Shown here: piece after piece, positions 17,047-26,554 of the stretch | How positions within the stretch are numbered: the stretch's first letter is position 1 | How the letters are laid out: every line of letters starts with the position of its first letter | Source: Qingshengfaniella alkalisoli | GTDB lineage: Bacteria; Pseudomonadota; Alphaproteobacteria; Rhodobacterales; Rhodobacteraceae | Direction: 5' to 3' | DNA: 64,000 bases | Assembly: GCF_007855645.1 (NCBI RefSeq) | Contig: NZ_CP042265.1 | Location: 310,001-374,000 of the forward strand | Notes under the pieces: generated by a model | What the model was told of the DNA's origin: nothing | What the model saw: the letters and a program-made list of their open reading frames with translations, nothing else | The model's database searches: none | Made by a program: the position numbers and the translations under genes

Positions 17047-18060
17047 CTATACGCCATAGTAGTCGCGATACCATCGCACAAAACGGGCAACGCCTTCGCG
17101 CATATCCGTTTCTGGCCGCTTGCCAGTCAAGCTTTGCAGCAAACCCGCATCGGCCCAGGTCACGGGCACATCACCGGGTTGCATGTCCATGTAGTTTCGA
17201 ATGGCGGGCTTTCCGATCGCGGCTTCGACGGCCTCGACGAAATCGAGCAGCTTTTCCTTATGCGAGTTGCCAATATTGACCACGCGCCACGGCGCATCCG
17301 GGCTCAGGCTGTCGCCGGGAATCGTCGGCGCATTTGACCGAGGGGAGGGCGGCACAGCGTCGATCAGGCTGACAATCCCCGCCACCAGATCATCCACGTA
17401 AGTGAAATCACGGTACATCTCGCCGTGATTGTAGATGTCAATTGGCTTGCCTTCGAGGATCGCCTTTGTGAATTTGAACAGCGCCATATCCGGTCGCCCC
17501 CAGGGGCCATACACTGTGAAAAAGCGGAACATAGTGATCGGGATATCATAGAGATGTGCCCATGAATGGGCCATCGCTTCCGACGCCTTCTTCGTCGCAG
17601 CATAGATCGTCATCGGGTGATCTGTCATTTGCGTCTCGATGAAGGGCATTTGCCGCGCAGCACCGTAGACCGACGAGGTGGAGGCCATCAGCAGATGATC
17701 AACATTGGCAGAACGTGCAGCTTCCAACACATTGAAGGATCCCGTCACATTGCTGTCCACATAAGAGCGCGGGTTTTCAAGGCTGAACCGGACACCTGCC
17801 TGAGCCGCCAGATGGATGATGACGTCCGGCTGGGCTCGTTCCGTCACTTTCGCCAGCCTGTCCATGTCTTCCAGCCGTGCCACATGGGCGACAAAATCGT
17901 CGTAGCGTTCCAGCCGTTCATGCCGGGCTTGTTTTAACGACACATCATAATAATCGGTCAGGGCATCATACCCGGTGACCTGATCGCCGCGCGCCAGAAG
18001 CGCTTCGCAAAGATGATAGCCGATGAAGCCGGCCGATCCGGTGACAAGAACTTTCCGCAT
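17047..18060 (-). CDS. NAD-dependent epimerase, UDP-glucuronate 4-epimerase type
   Basis: A 337-residue extended SDR. It starts MRKVLVTGSAGFIGYHLCEA (NAD-binding GxxGxxG) and has ASTSSVYGA and the catalytic YAATKKASE (Tyr-xxx-Lys), followed by FRFFTVYGPWGRPDMA, the pattern of UDP-glucuronate 4-epimerases (CapI/LspL type) that make UDP-galacturonate. A 52-residue upstream in-frame extension was rejected. Together with the convergent glycosyltransferase it suggests uronic-acid-containing cell-surface glycans. Confidence 0.9.
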   Translation of the reverse strand: MRKVLVTGSAGFIGYHLCEALLARGDQVTGYDALTDYYDVSLKQARHERLERYDDFVAHVARLEDMDRLAKVTERAQPDVIIHLAAQAGVRFSLENPRSYVDSNVTGSFNVLEAARSANVDHLLMASTSSVYGAARQMPFIETQMTDHPMTIYAATKKASEAMAHSWAHLYDIPITMFRFFTVYGPWGRPDMALFKFTKAILEGKPIDIYNHGEMYRDFTYVDDLVAGIVSLIDAVPPSPRSNAPTIPGDSLSPDAPWRVVNIGNSHKEKLLDFVEAVEAAIGKPAIRNYMDMQPGDVPVTWADAGLLQSLTGKRPETDMREGVARFVRWYRDYYGV

Positions 18061-18222
18061 GCAGCCTTCATAGACAGCAAGCACGCCGGTGGGAAGCGGA
18101 TTGACGTATTCTGGCAATGCCTTTGGCGGATTCGGTATACTGGGCCAGAAAGCTTGACGCTGGGGCTGGCAATCACATGCAAAACCTGTTCTGCATGTTG
18201 GCAACCTTAAGACCAAAGCCAG

Positions 18223-20184
18223 GTGAGGACGTCCTCTCCCCGATCCGAGTTAGGCCGCTTGAAACCAACACGTCTCTTCCTCGCTCTTTCATATCTGGCC
18301 AGCCCTCTGGCCGCGCAGGAAATCCCGTCACGCTACATAGGTTCCGAACAATGCGCGGACTGTCACGTGTCGGAGTCGGAGGCGTGGGAGAAATCACATC
18401 ATGCGCTCGCATGGACGAAGCCTACGGCTGATAGCATCGTTGCGGATTTCGATGGGACGCGCTTCGAAGGCAACGGCATGCGGGTGCAGTTCTCGGAAGA
18501 CGAGGACGGATTTCATGCCAAAGTGATGGAGTCTGACGGCTCTCAGGCCGACTACAATGTGCATTCAGTGGTTGGGATCGAGCCGCTCCAGCAATATCTT
18601 TTCGAGACAGAACCAGGACGATTGCAAAGCTTCGATGTCGTTTGGGATGATGACCGGAAGGAGTGGTATCATCTTTACGAAGACACGGTGATACCACCAA
18701 ATGATGGATTGCACTGGAGCGGGCCCTACAAGAACTGGAATGCCCGCTGCGCCGAGTGCCATGCCACGGGATTTCAGAAGAACTACGACGCGGACACTGA
18801 CAGCTATGCGTCTACCCAGGTAGAAATCGGAGTGGGGTGCGAGGCCTGCCACGGCCCCGGCTCATCCCATATCGAGTGGGTCAAAACACAGGCTCCGGTC
18901 GACATCGAAGGCCTTGACCGTTTTGGTTTCAGCATGGCTCGCGACGCGGGGACCGAGGCGTGGATACAACAATGCGCCGGATGTCATTCGCGTCGGGAAG
19001 CCTTCGGCGATGGCAACCCGATGCCGGGGACACCTTATCATGATGCTTATCGGCTGTCGCTTCTGACACCCGATCTTTACCACCCCGACGGCCAGATCAT
19101 GGAAGAAGTCTATGTCTACGGCTCGTTCCTTCAATCCAAGATGTATGAGCAGGGGGTAGGGTGCGGCAACTGCCATGACCCGCATACGGCACAGGTTCTG
19201 GCAGACGACAACTCCCTATGTACGCAGTGTCATTCGCCCGCCGGGAATACCGATTTTCCAACACTGCCATTGCAGGAATTCGACGATCCTTCACATCACT
19301 TCCATGAACAGGAAAGCGAAGGGGCCCAATGCCGAAATTGCCACATGGTGGAGCAGGTGTATATGGGCATCGACGAACGCGCGGATCACAGTTTCCGCAT
19401 CCCACGCCCCGATCTTGCAGCAAAGACCGGCGCACCGGACGCCTGCACATCGTGCCATACCGAGAAGCCGGCAGAGTGGGCCGCCGAGAAGGTCGCGGAG
19501 TGGTATCCGGAGTCCGTCCATCGCGGATCACATTTTGGTGTTGTTTTTGCGCAGGCAGAGAACGACCCGGCGGCAGCGCAACAAGGCTTGCTCGATGTCG
19601 CCCAGAACGAGAACGCGTCAGACATCGTCCGTGCGACGTCTCTATACCTGCTGGAACGGGCAGCTGACCCAGAGATCGCAGGAGCAACCGAAGCAGTTCT
19701 TACGGATGACAGCCCGCTGTTACGCGCCGGGGCCGCATCATTGCAAAGGGCAGCGGGACCGCAGACGCAGATACCCAACCTGTTGCCACTACTGAATGAC
19801 CCGGTTCGCACGGTTCGTTTCGCCGCTGCGCGCCAGTTGCTCGGTGCCCCTATTGCGCATCTGCCCGAAACCGTCGCCAGATCACTTCGCGGCGCGATGG
19901 GCGAATGGCAGAATTCTTTGTCGAATCGCCTCGATTTCCCCGAAACGCATCTTGTGATGGGCGGAACCGCACTAACCCTACGGAATTTTCCTGCGGCACT
20001 TGAGGCATTCAAGGAAGCGGTCGCGCTCGATCCACAGCGTGTCGATGCATGGAGCATGGTGGTCCGGCTGCAATCGGCTATGGGCAATGCGGAGGCGGCA
20101 GAAACCTCGGTCAAGGCAGCTTTGAACGCGAACCCTGACAATCCGATGTTGCAAGATTTCGCCAGGCAACTTGGCATACAGTAA
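18223..20184 (+). CDS. Octaheme c-type cytochrome with HEAT-like and TPR tail
   Basis: Up to 653 residues. The start is uncertain: GTG 18223 or TTG 18259; the latter gives a tidy Sec signal (LKPTRLFLALSYLASPLAAQ). Eight CxxCH haem sites are present (CADCH, CAECH, CEACH, CAGCH, CGNCH, CTQCH, CRNCH, CTSCH; about residues 44-412). Residues about 440-560 look like helical HEAT-type repeats and about 560-650 contain TPR-like units (NFPAALEAFKEAVALDPQRV). This matches cytochrome c554-like multihaem proteins with TPR extensions. It should act in the periplasm in electron transfer; the redox partner is unknown. It stands alone, divergent from the epimerase gene. Confidence 0.85.
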   Translation: MRTSSPRSELGRLKPTRLFLALSYLASPLAAQEIPSRYIGSEQCADCHVSESEAWEKSHHALAWTKPTADSIVADFDGTRFEGNGMRVQFSEDEDGFHAKVMESDGSQADYNVHSVVGIEPLQQYLFETEPGRLQSFDVVWDDDRKEWYHLYEDTVIPPNDGLHWSGPYKNWNARCAECHATGFQKNYDADTDSYASTQVEIGVGCEACHGPGSSHIEWVKTQAPVDIEGLDRFGFSMARDAGTEAWIQQCAGCHSRREAFGDGNPMPGTPYHDAYRLSLLTPDLYHPDGQIMEEVYVYGSFLQSKMYEQGVGCGNCHDPHTAQVLADDNSLCTQCHSPAGNTDFPTLPLQEFDDPSHHFHEQESEGAQCRNCHMVEQVYMGIDERADHSFRIPRPDLAAKTGAPDACTSCHTEKPAEWAAEKVAEWYPESVHRGSHFGVVFAQAENDPAAAQQGLLDVAQNENASDIVRATSLYLLERAADPEIAGATEAVLTDDSPLLRAGAASLQRAAGPQTQIPNLLPLLNDPVRTVRFAAARQLLGAPIAHLPETVARSLRGAMGEWQNSLSNRLDFPETHLVMGGTALTLRNFPAALEAFKEAVALDPQRVDAWSMVVRLQSAMGNAEAAETSVKAALNANPDNPMLQDFARQLGIQ

Positions 20185-20279
20185 CACACCCTCGCGAAAA
20201 TAGTCCTTTATCTACAACGCCCATCTCTGGAATTCAGCGGTGGCCGCATCCTTTTGCGTTGACAACGCATTTTCCGTTA

Positions 20280-20295
20280 CCTACTAGTTGGTAGG
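20280..20295 (+). promoter_or_regulatory. Imperfect palindrome in a probable promoter of the sugar operon
   Basis: CCTACTAGTTGGTAGG is a near-palindrome (one mismatched pair). TTGACA at 20259-20264 fits a -35 box, and a -10 at 17-base spacing would fall on TACTAG at 20282-20287, a weak match inside the palindrome. A repressor binding here would cover the promoter of the operon starting at 20356. The regulator gene is not nearby. Confidence 0.5.
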
Positions 20296-20355
20296 AAGTT
20301 TCAGAGAGGAACCTGGCAGCCTGTCGGGCAGCCACATAGAGGCAAGAGGACAACG

Positions 20356-21507
20356 ATGAGAACTCAACGTATTGGTATCATAATGCATGGTGTGACAGGC
20401 CGCATGGGCATGAACCAGCACCTGATCCGCTCTGTGCTGGCGATACGCGATCAAGGTGGCATCGCACTAAAGGACGGGTCATACCTGATGCCCGACCCAA
20501 TCATCGTGGGCCGCAATGCCGACAAGATTGAAGCGCTCGCCAAAAAACACGGGGTCGAGCGTTGGACGACGGATCTGGACGCAGCGCTTGCGAATGAAGA
20601 CGACGCGATCTTCTTCGACGCGGCATCAACGCAACTGCGTCCGACTCTTCTCCGCAAGGCCATCGATGCGGGCAAGCATGTCTATAGCGAAAAGCCGGTA
20701 TCGGAAGGTCTGGATGAAGCCGTTGCCATCGCGAAGTACGCCAAGGAAAAAGGCGTCAAGAACGGCATCGTTCACGACAAGCTGGATCTGCCGGGTCTGG
20801 TGAAGCTAAAGCGCCTGCGTGACAGCGGGTTCTTCGGTAAAATCCTGTCGGTCAAGGGGGAGTTCGGCTACTGGGTTTTTGAAGGCGATTGGATGCCAGC
20901 GCAACGCCCGAGCTGGAACTATCGCGCCGCAGACGGCGGAGGCATGGTATCCGACATGCTGTGTCACTGGCGCTACGTGCTCGACAATGTGGTGGCGCCG
21001 GTGAAATCGGTCAGCTGTAAAACCGCCACGCATATCGATCGTCGTTGGGACGAAAATGGCGAAGTGTACGAAGCCACGGCAGATGATGCAGCCTATGCAA
21101 CCTTCGAGTTGGAAGGCGACATCGTGGCCCACATCAATTCGAGCTGGTGCACACGTGTTCGTCGCGATGATCTCGTGACGTTCCAGATTGACGGCACACA
21201 TGGGTCTGCTGTCGCAGGTCTGCACAAATGCTATAGCCAGCATCGTGTGAATACGCCGAAGCCGGTCTGGAACCCTGACCAGCCGCAGACACTGGATTTC
21301 TACGCGGATTGGGAAGAAGTGCCGGACAACGCTGTTCTGGACAACGGCTTCAAGGTCCAGTGGGAGCAGTTCCTGCGTCACATCGTCGAAGATGCTCCAT
21401 GGCACTATACACTGACCGAAGGCGCGAAAGGTGTGCAGTTGGCTGAAGCCGGATATCAAAGCGCCCGCGAACGTCGTTGGGTCGATCTGCCCGATCTGGA
21501 GATCTGA
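20356..21507 (+). CDS. Gfo/Idh/MocA-family NAD(P)-dependent sugar oxidoreductase
   Basis: A 383-residue dehydrogenase. The N-terminal Rossmann part includes IMHGVTGRMGMNQHL and the EKP motif (YSEKPVSEGLDEA) that carries the catalytic lysine of this family; GGGMVSDMLCHWRY is in the substrate domain. Function: oxidation or reduction of a sugar, inositol or derivative. AGAGGACAACG precedes the start. It is first in a tight operon with a DUF993 protein and a TIM-barrel isomerase, so it probably begins a catabolic route for an unidentified sugar. Confidence 0.85.
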   Translation: MRTQRIGIIMHGVTGRMGMNQHLIRSVLAIRDQGGIALKDGSYLMPDPIIVGRNADKIEALAKKHGVERWTTDLDAALANEDDAIFFDAASTQLRPTLLRKAIDAGKHVYSEKPVSEGLDEAVAIAKYAKEKGVKNGIVHDKLDLPGLVKLKRLRDSGFFGKILSVKGEFGYWVFEGDWMPAQRPSWNYRAADGGGMVSDMLCHWRYVLDNVVAPVKSVSCKTATHIDRRWDENGEVYEATADDAAYATFELEGDIVAHINSSWCTRVRRDDLVTFQIDGTHGSAVAGLHKCYSQHRVNTPKPVWNPDQPQTLDFYADWEEVPDNAVLDNGFKVQWEQFLRHIVEDAPWHYTLTEGAKGVQLAEAGYQSARERRWVDLPDLEI

Positions 21508-21510
21508 TCC

Positions 21511-22665
21511 ATGGCCAAGCTTTTACTGCCGACAGCTGCCGGCGGCACCGAGTCCGTTACACTGAAACAGGGGCCGAAACCGGAAAGGGGCGGCGACTGG
21601 AACCGTGTGGTCTATGCCGCGGCGCATGTGGTGGCCGATCCGTTTGCGGACAATGACCCGTGGCTCGACGCGGCCGTTGATTGGGACAAGACCATGGCCT
21701 TTCGCGAGCACCTTTGGTCGCTGGGCCTCGGGGTTGCGGAAGCCATGGACACGGCACAGCGGGGCATGGGTCTCGACTGGTCCACATCGCTGGAACTGAT
21801 CCAGCGCAGTGTCAAAGACGCGAAAGCGGGCGGTCATCTGATCGCCTGCGGCGCGGGTACTGATCACCTGGTCGCGGATGAAACGACAACCTTGGATGAC
21901 GTCACCGCAGCTTACGAGATGCAGTGCGAGGCCGTGGAAGCCACGGGTGGCCGAGTCATTCTCATGGCCTCGCGCGCCCTGGTGAAAGTCGCCAAAGGCC
22001 CGGAAGACTATCTCCACGTCTACAACCGTGTCCTGTCCGGTCTCAATCAACCCGCCGTCATGCACTGGCTTGGCGAGATGTTTGATCCGGCGCTCGATGG
22101 CTATTGGGGTTCAAGTGACCACATGCAGGCAATGGAGACCTGCCTTCAGATGATCCGTGAAAACGCGGCGAAGATTGATGGCATCAAGATTTCTCTCCTG
22201 TCGGCAGAGAAGGAAATCGCCATGCGGCGACAACTGCCTGACGGCGTGAAGATGTATACCGGGGATGACTTCAACTATCCGGAATTGATCGAAGGCGACG
22301 AGCAGGGCTATTCCCATGCGCTTCTCGGTATCTTTGATCCCATTGCAGGCGCCGCGTGCCGTGCGCTGACAGCATTGGCCAAAGGCGATAGTGCGACCTA
22401 CCACGATGCGTTCGATGTCACTGTGCCTCTGTCACGGCACATCTTCAAAGCCCCGACCCGCTTCTACAAGACCGGTGTTGTGTTCCTGGCCTATCTGAAC
22501 GGGCATCAGGATCATTTCACGATGGTTGGTGGGCAGGAAAGCACGCGCTCGACCCAGCACCTTGGGCAGATCGTGCGCCTTGCAAACGAGGCCGGACTGT
22601 TCATCAATCCTGATGAGTCGGCCAAGCGCGCTGCGGCGGTCTTTGCGGCGCGGGGGGTTGTCTGA
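21511..22665 (+). CDS. DUF993 (dihydrodipicolinate synthase-like) protein
   Basis: A 384-residue protein matching the DUF993/DHDPS-like TIM-barrel family: SLELIQRSVKDAKAGG and IACGAGTDHLVADET near the N-terminus, and IDGIKISLLSAEKEIAMR with the lysine expected to form a Schiff base. An aldolase or dehydratase acting on a keto-sugar acid is plausible, but the reaction is not known to me. It starts 3 bases after the upstream gene and overlaps the next start by one base. Confidence 0.8.
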   Translation: MAKLLLPTAAGGTESVTLKQGPKPERGGDWNRVVYAAAHVVADPFADNDPWLDAAVDWDKTMAFREHLWSLGLGVAEAMDTAQRGMGLDWSTSLELIQRSVKDAKAGGHLIACGAGTDHLVADETTTLDDVTAAYEMQCEAVEATGGRVILMASRALVKVAKGPEDYLHVYNRVLSGLNQPAVMHWLGEMFDPALDGYWGSSDHMQAMETCLQMIRENAAKIDGIKISLLSAEKEIAMRRQLPDGVKMYTGDDFNYPELIEGDEQGYSHALLGIFDPIAGAACRALTALAKGDSATYHDAFDVTVPLSRHIFKAPTRFYKTGVVFLAYLNGHQDHFTMVGGQESTRSTQHLGQIVRLANEAGLFINPDESAKRAAAVFAARGVV

Positions 22666-23492
22666 TGGATGTGATTACCCCAGATCGACTGTCGCTGAAC
22701 ACGGCGACAGTCAAGGAACAATGGAATCTGCGCGAATGTATCGATGGATGCGCGCGCCACGGTTTCGGCGGCATTGCGCCCTGGCGTGACAAACTGCACG
22801 AGATGGGCGTCGAAGAAGCGGCCCGCGCGATCAAGGACAACGGGCTGGGCGTTTCCGGCTTGTGTCGCGGTGGGTGGTATACAGCCGAAGGCGCTTTGAC
22901 GGACGCTGTGATCGACGACAACAAGCGTGCGGTCGACGAAGCCGTGACCATCGGGGCTGAATGCCTGGTCATGGTCGTTGGAGGGTTGCCCGAGGGATCT
23001 AAAGACATCCAAGGCGCGCGTGGCATCGTAACCGAGGGGCTGGCGAAGACACTCGACTACGCCCGGACCGTCGACATGAAGATCGCGATCGAGCCGCTTC
23101 ATCCGATGTATGCAGGTGACCGTGCCGTGGTGAATACGCTGCGCCATGCGCTCGATATCTGTGATCAGCTTGGTGCGGGGATTGGCGTTGCGGCTGACGT
23201 GTATCACATCTGGTGGGATCCGGAACTGAAGGACCAGCTTGTTCGCGCCGGACGGGATCGTTTGATGGCTTTCCACCTGTGTGACTGGTTGGTGCCGACG
23301 CGCGATTTGCTGACGGACCGTGGAATGATGGGTGATGGCGTGATCGACCTCAAAGGCATCCGTTCGGATGTGGAAGCTCAAGGATTCAGCGGATTGAACG
23401 AAGTGGAAATCTTCTCGGCCCTGAACTGGTGGAAACGCGATGCGGATGACGTTATGCAAACAATAATCGAACGCGCACGCGATGTTTGCTGA
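22665..23492 (+). CDS. Sugar phosphate isomerase/epimerase (AP endonuclease 2-type TIM barrel)
   Basis: A 275-residue xylose-isomerase-like TIM barrel. [14 protein letters not shown] and [13 protein letters not shown] supply the metal-binding Glu and His/Asp residues, and [15 protein letters not shown] the C-terminal glutamate. Members isomerise or epimerise keto-sugars or act as IolE-like dehydratases. The TGATG overlap with the DUF993 gene shows tight coupling. A large reverse-strand frame across this gene is a shadow. Confidence 0.85.
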   Translation: MDVITPDRLSLNTATVKEQWNLRECIDGCARHGFGGIAPWRDKLHEMGVEEAARAIKDNGLGVSGLCRGGWYTAEGALTDAVIDDNKRAVDEAVTIGAECLVMVVGGLPEGSKDIQGARGIVTEGLAKTLDYARTVDMKIAIEPLHPMYAGDRAVVNTLRHALDICDQLGAGIGVAADVYHIWWDPELKDQLVRAGRDRLMAFHLCDWLVPTRDLLTDRGMMGDGVIDLKGIRSDVEAQGFSGLNEVEIFSALNWWKRDADDVMQTIIERARDVC

Positions 23493-23515
23493 GCGGAGTT
23501 AAAAGGGAAGAGCAC

Positions 23516-25090
23516 GTGAAATTCGGAGTACCTGCTGAGGTCCACGAGGGGGAGCAACGTGTCGCGCTGACCCCCGACAGCGCGGGCCAACTACAGAAAC
23601 TCGGCTATGACGTAGCCGTTGAAAAAGGCGCCGGGAAGGCTGCCGGGTTTGAAGACGAGGCTTATGAGGCGGCCGGTGTCGAGGTGATCGACACCGCGGC
23701 CAAGCTCTACAAGGCCGTCGATATCGTCGCAAAGGTGCGACCTCCGACCGAAACGGAAGTCAAGCGTCTGCGCAAGGGTCAGATCCTGATTTCAATGTTC
23801 TATCCGGCCGCCAATGAGGCGCTGATGGAACTGGCGCGCGAAAAAGGCGCTACCGTCATCGCGATGGACATGGTCCCGCGTATTTCGCGCGCGCAAAAAA
23901 TGGACGCGCTTTCGTCAATGGCCAATATCGCGGGCTACCGCGCGGTGATCGAAGCGGGCAACAATTTCGGACGCTTCTTCACTGGCCAGGTTACGGCGGC
24001 GGGCAAGGTGCCACCGGCGAAGGTTCTGGTCGTGGGGGCGGGCGTGGCCGGACTGGCCGCGATCGGGACCTCTACCTCGCTTGGTGCGATCACCTATGCG
24101 TTCGACGTCCGCCCGGAAGTGGCCGAGCAGATCGAATCGATGGGCGCGGAATTCGTCTATCTAGATTTCGAAGAGGCCCAGACCGATGGCGCGGCAACGG
24201 GCGGCTATGCGGCACCCTCCAGCCCCGAGTTCCGGGAAAAGCAGCTGGAGAAGTTCCGTGAGCTCGCGCCCGAGGTGGACATCGTCATCACCACGGCGCT
24301 GATCCCGAATCGCGATGCGCCTGTGCTGTGGACCAAGGATATGGTCGAGGCAATGAAGTCGGGCTCCGTGATCGTGGATCTGGCGGCTGAGCGCGGTGGC
24401 AACTGCGAATTGACCGAGCCGGATGAAAAGATCGTAACGCCCAACAACGTTACTATCGTGGGCTACACGGATTTCCCGAGCCGGATGGCCACGCAGTCGT
24501 CGACGCTCTACGCGACGAACATCCGTCACATGATGACCGATCTGACGCCGGAAAAGGACGGTCAGCCTAACGTCAACATGGAAGATGACGTCATCCGGGG
24601 CGCGACGGTGACGCATGAGGGTGACATAACCTTCCCGCCACCGCCGCCCAAAGTGGCCGCGATTGCCGCGCAAAAGCCGAAGGAAAAACCCAAGGAACTG
24701 ACGACAGAGGAAAAGAAGGCGCAAGAGGTCGCCGCCTTCAAAGAGGCCACCAAGCGTCAGCTTATCATGCTGGGTGCGGGTGGTGCGCTGATGTTCCTGC
24801 TGGGGCTGGTGGCGCCAGCGAGCTTCATGCAGCATTTCATCGTGTTCGCGCTGGCGTGTTTCGTGGGCTTCCAGGTGATCTGGAATGTGTCGCACAGCCT
24901 GCACACGCCGCTGATGGCGGTGACCAACGCGATCTCCGGCATCGTCATTCTGGGGGCGCTACTACAGGTCGGGTCGGGCAACTGGCTGGTTGTTCTGCTA
25001 GCCTCCATTTCCATCCTGATCGCGACGATTAACGTCGTGGGTGGCTTCATGGTCACGCGCCGCATGTTGGCGATGTTCCAGAAATCCTGA
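23516..25090 (+). CDS. pntA: NAD(P) transhydrogenase subunit alpha
   Basis: A 524-residue PntA. GTG 23516 with AGGGA upstream gives [20 protein letters not shown], the standard N-terminus; the longer frame has 10 unrelated residues. The NAD-binding region has [20 protein letters not shown], followed by the RPEV segment and the [13 protein letters not shown] motif. A Pro-rich, Lys-rich linker (about 375-415) leads to about four membrane helices. With PntB it uses the proton gradient to make NADPH. It lies 23 bases after the isomerase gene, so it may be read from the sugar operon promoter. Confidence 0.95.
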   Translation: MKFGVPAEVHEGEQRVALTPDSAGQLQKLGYDVAVEKGAGKAAGFEDEAYEAAGVEVIDTAAKLYKAVDIVAKVRPPTETEVKRLRKGQILISMFYPAANEALMELAREKGATVIAMDMVPRISRAQKMDALSSMANIAGYRAVIEAGNNFGRFFTGQVTAAGKVPPAKVLVVGAGVAGLAAIGTSTSLGAITYAFDVRPEVAEQIESMGAEFVYLDFEEAQTDGAATGGYAAPSSPEFREKQLEKFRELAPEVDIVITTALIPNRDAPVLWTKDMVEAMKSGSVIVDLAAERGGNCELTEPDEKIVTPNNVTIVGYTDFPSRMATQSSTLYATNIRHMMTDLTPEKDGQPNVNMEDDVIRGATVTHEGDITFPPPPPKVAAIAAQKPKEKPKELTTEEKKAQEVAAFKEATKRQLIMLGAGGALMFLLGLVAPASFMQHFIVFALACFVGFQVIWNVSHSLHTPLMAVTNAISGIVILGALLQVGSGNWLVVLLASISILIATINVVGGFMVTRRMLAMFQKS

Positions 25091-25103
25091 GGAGAGCAGA
25101 TTA

Positions 25104-26543
25104 ATGGCATACGGATTGGTATCCGCCGCATCCATCGCGGCGAGTGTTCTGTTCATCCTCTCGTTGGGGGGGCTTTCAGGGCAGGAAAGTGCGAAACGCG
25201 CGGTCTGGTACGGCATCGTCGGTATGGGTGTCGCGGTGCTGTTCACGGTATTTGGCCCGGGCGTCGGCAAGCTGTGGCTTGTGATCCCGATGATGGCAAT
25301 CGGCGCTGTCGCAGGTGCAATTGTCGCCAAGCGCGTCGAGATGACCGAGATGCCGCAACTTGTCGCAGCGTTGCACAGCTTTGTCGGTCTGGCGGCTGTC
25401 TTCATCGGTTTCAACGCCGATATCGAACGCATTCGCGTTGCCGCCGCGCAAGCGGCGGGCGAGGCGATGGATGGCTTTTCAGGTTTCGCAGCCAAGGTCG
25501 CTACAAAAACACCCGCCGAGATCACCTTTCTGCAGATCGAGGTGTTCCTTGGCATCTTCATCGGCGCGGTGACCTTCACGGGCTCCGTCGTGGCGTTTGG
25601 CAAGTTGGCGGGCAAGATCGACGGTAAACCGAAGAAGCTTCCGGGCGGACATATGCTGAATGCGGGTGCGCTGGCGCTAAGCATATTGCTGGGGATCATG
25701 TATTTCTCGGGCGCAGGTATCTGGACACTGGTGATCATGGCGGCGCTGGCCTTCTTCATCGGCTGGCACTTGATCATGGGTATTGGTGGTGCGGACATGC
25801 CCGTGGTCGTCTCGATGCTGAACAGCTATTCCGGCTGGGCGGCAGCGGCTATCGGCTTCACACTGGGCAATGACCTGCTGATCGTCACCGGCGCGCTGGT
25901 GGGGTCCTCGGGCGCGATCCTGAGCTACATCATGTGCAAGGCGATGAACCGCAACTTTGTCAGCGTGATCCTTGGCGGCTTTGGCGGAACAACGGGGCCC
26001 GCGGCGGAGATCGAGGGCGAGCAAATCGCCATCGACGCCGATGGCGTGGCGGCCGCTCTGGACGATGCTGACAGCGTGATCATCGTGCCGGGCTACGGCA
26101 TGGCAGTGGCACAGGCCCAGCAATCGGTAAGCGAGCTGGTTCGCAAGCTGCGCGCAGCGGGCAAGGAGGTTCGCTTTGCAATCCACCCGGTCGCGGGCCG
26201 CCTGCCGGGTCACATGAACGTGCTGCTGGCCGAAGCGAAGGTACCCTATGACATCGTCATGGAGATGGACGAGATCAACGACGACTTCCCGCAAACGGAC
26301 GTTGCCATCGTCATTGGTTCAAACGACATCGTGAACCCGGCCGCGCAGGACGACCCGAACAGCCCTATCGCCGGCATGCCGGTTCTGGAGGTCTGGAAAG
26401 CCAAGCAGGTATTCGTGTCCAAGCGCGGGCAGGGAACCGGTTACTCCGGCATCGAAAACCCGCTGTTCTTCAAAGAAAACACGCGGATGTTCTACGGGGA
26501 CGCCAAGCAGTCCATCGATGCCCTGTTAACGAAGCTACACTAG
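25104..26543 (+). CDS. pntB: NAD(P) transhydrogenase subunit beta
   Basis: A 479-residue PntB. Start 25104 follows GAGGAG; an in-frame upstream ATG lies inside pntA. About nine membrane helices fill residues 1-270, including the [13 protein letters not shown] and [15 protein letters not shown] segments of the proton channel. The C-terminal NADP-binding domain has [33 protein letters not shown] and [10 protein letters not shown]. It lies 13 bases after pntA. Confidence 0.95.
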   Translation: MAYGLVSAASIAASVLFILSLGGLSGQESAKRAVWYGIVGMGVAVLFTVFGPGVGKLWLVIPMMAIGAVAGAIVAKRVEMTEMPQLVAALHSFVGLAAVFIGFNADIERIRVAAAQAAGEAMDGFSGFAAKVATKTPAEITFLQIEVFLGIFIGAVTFTGSVVAFGKLAGKIDGKPKKLPGGHMLNAGALALSILLGIMYFSGAGIWTLVIMAALAFFIGWHLIMGIGGADMPVVVSMLNSYSGWAAAAIGFTLGNDLLIVTGALVGSSGAILSYIMCKAMNRNFVSVILGGFGGTTGPAAEIEGEQIAIDADGVAAALDDADSVIIVPGYGMAVAQAQQSVSELVRKLRAAGKEVRFAIHPVAGRLPGHMNVLLAEAKVPYDIVMEMDEINDDFPQTDVAIVIGSNDIVNPAAQDDPNSPIAGMPVLEVWKAKQVFVSKRGQGTGYSGIENPLFFKENTRMFYGDAKQSIDALLTKLH

Positions 26544-26554
26544 CAGAGGGCCGC

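Noticed and set aside
19386-20189. 267-codon reverse frame within the octaheme cytochrome gene
   Set aside because: Ser/Ala/Arg-rich shadow of the TPR/HEAT region, with no motif.
22512-23459. Long reverse-strand frame (315 codons) over the isomerase and DUF993 genes
   Set aside because: The plus-strand genes have clear family motifs, coupled starts and ribosome sites; the reverse frame shows no motif and is a GC-codon shadow.
24161-24904. 247-codon reverse frame within pntA
   Set aside because: Composition is rich in His, Arg and Asp as expected from a shadow of hydrophobic codons; no start signal.
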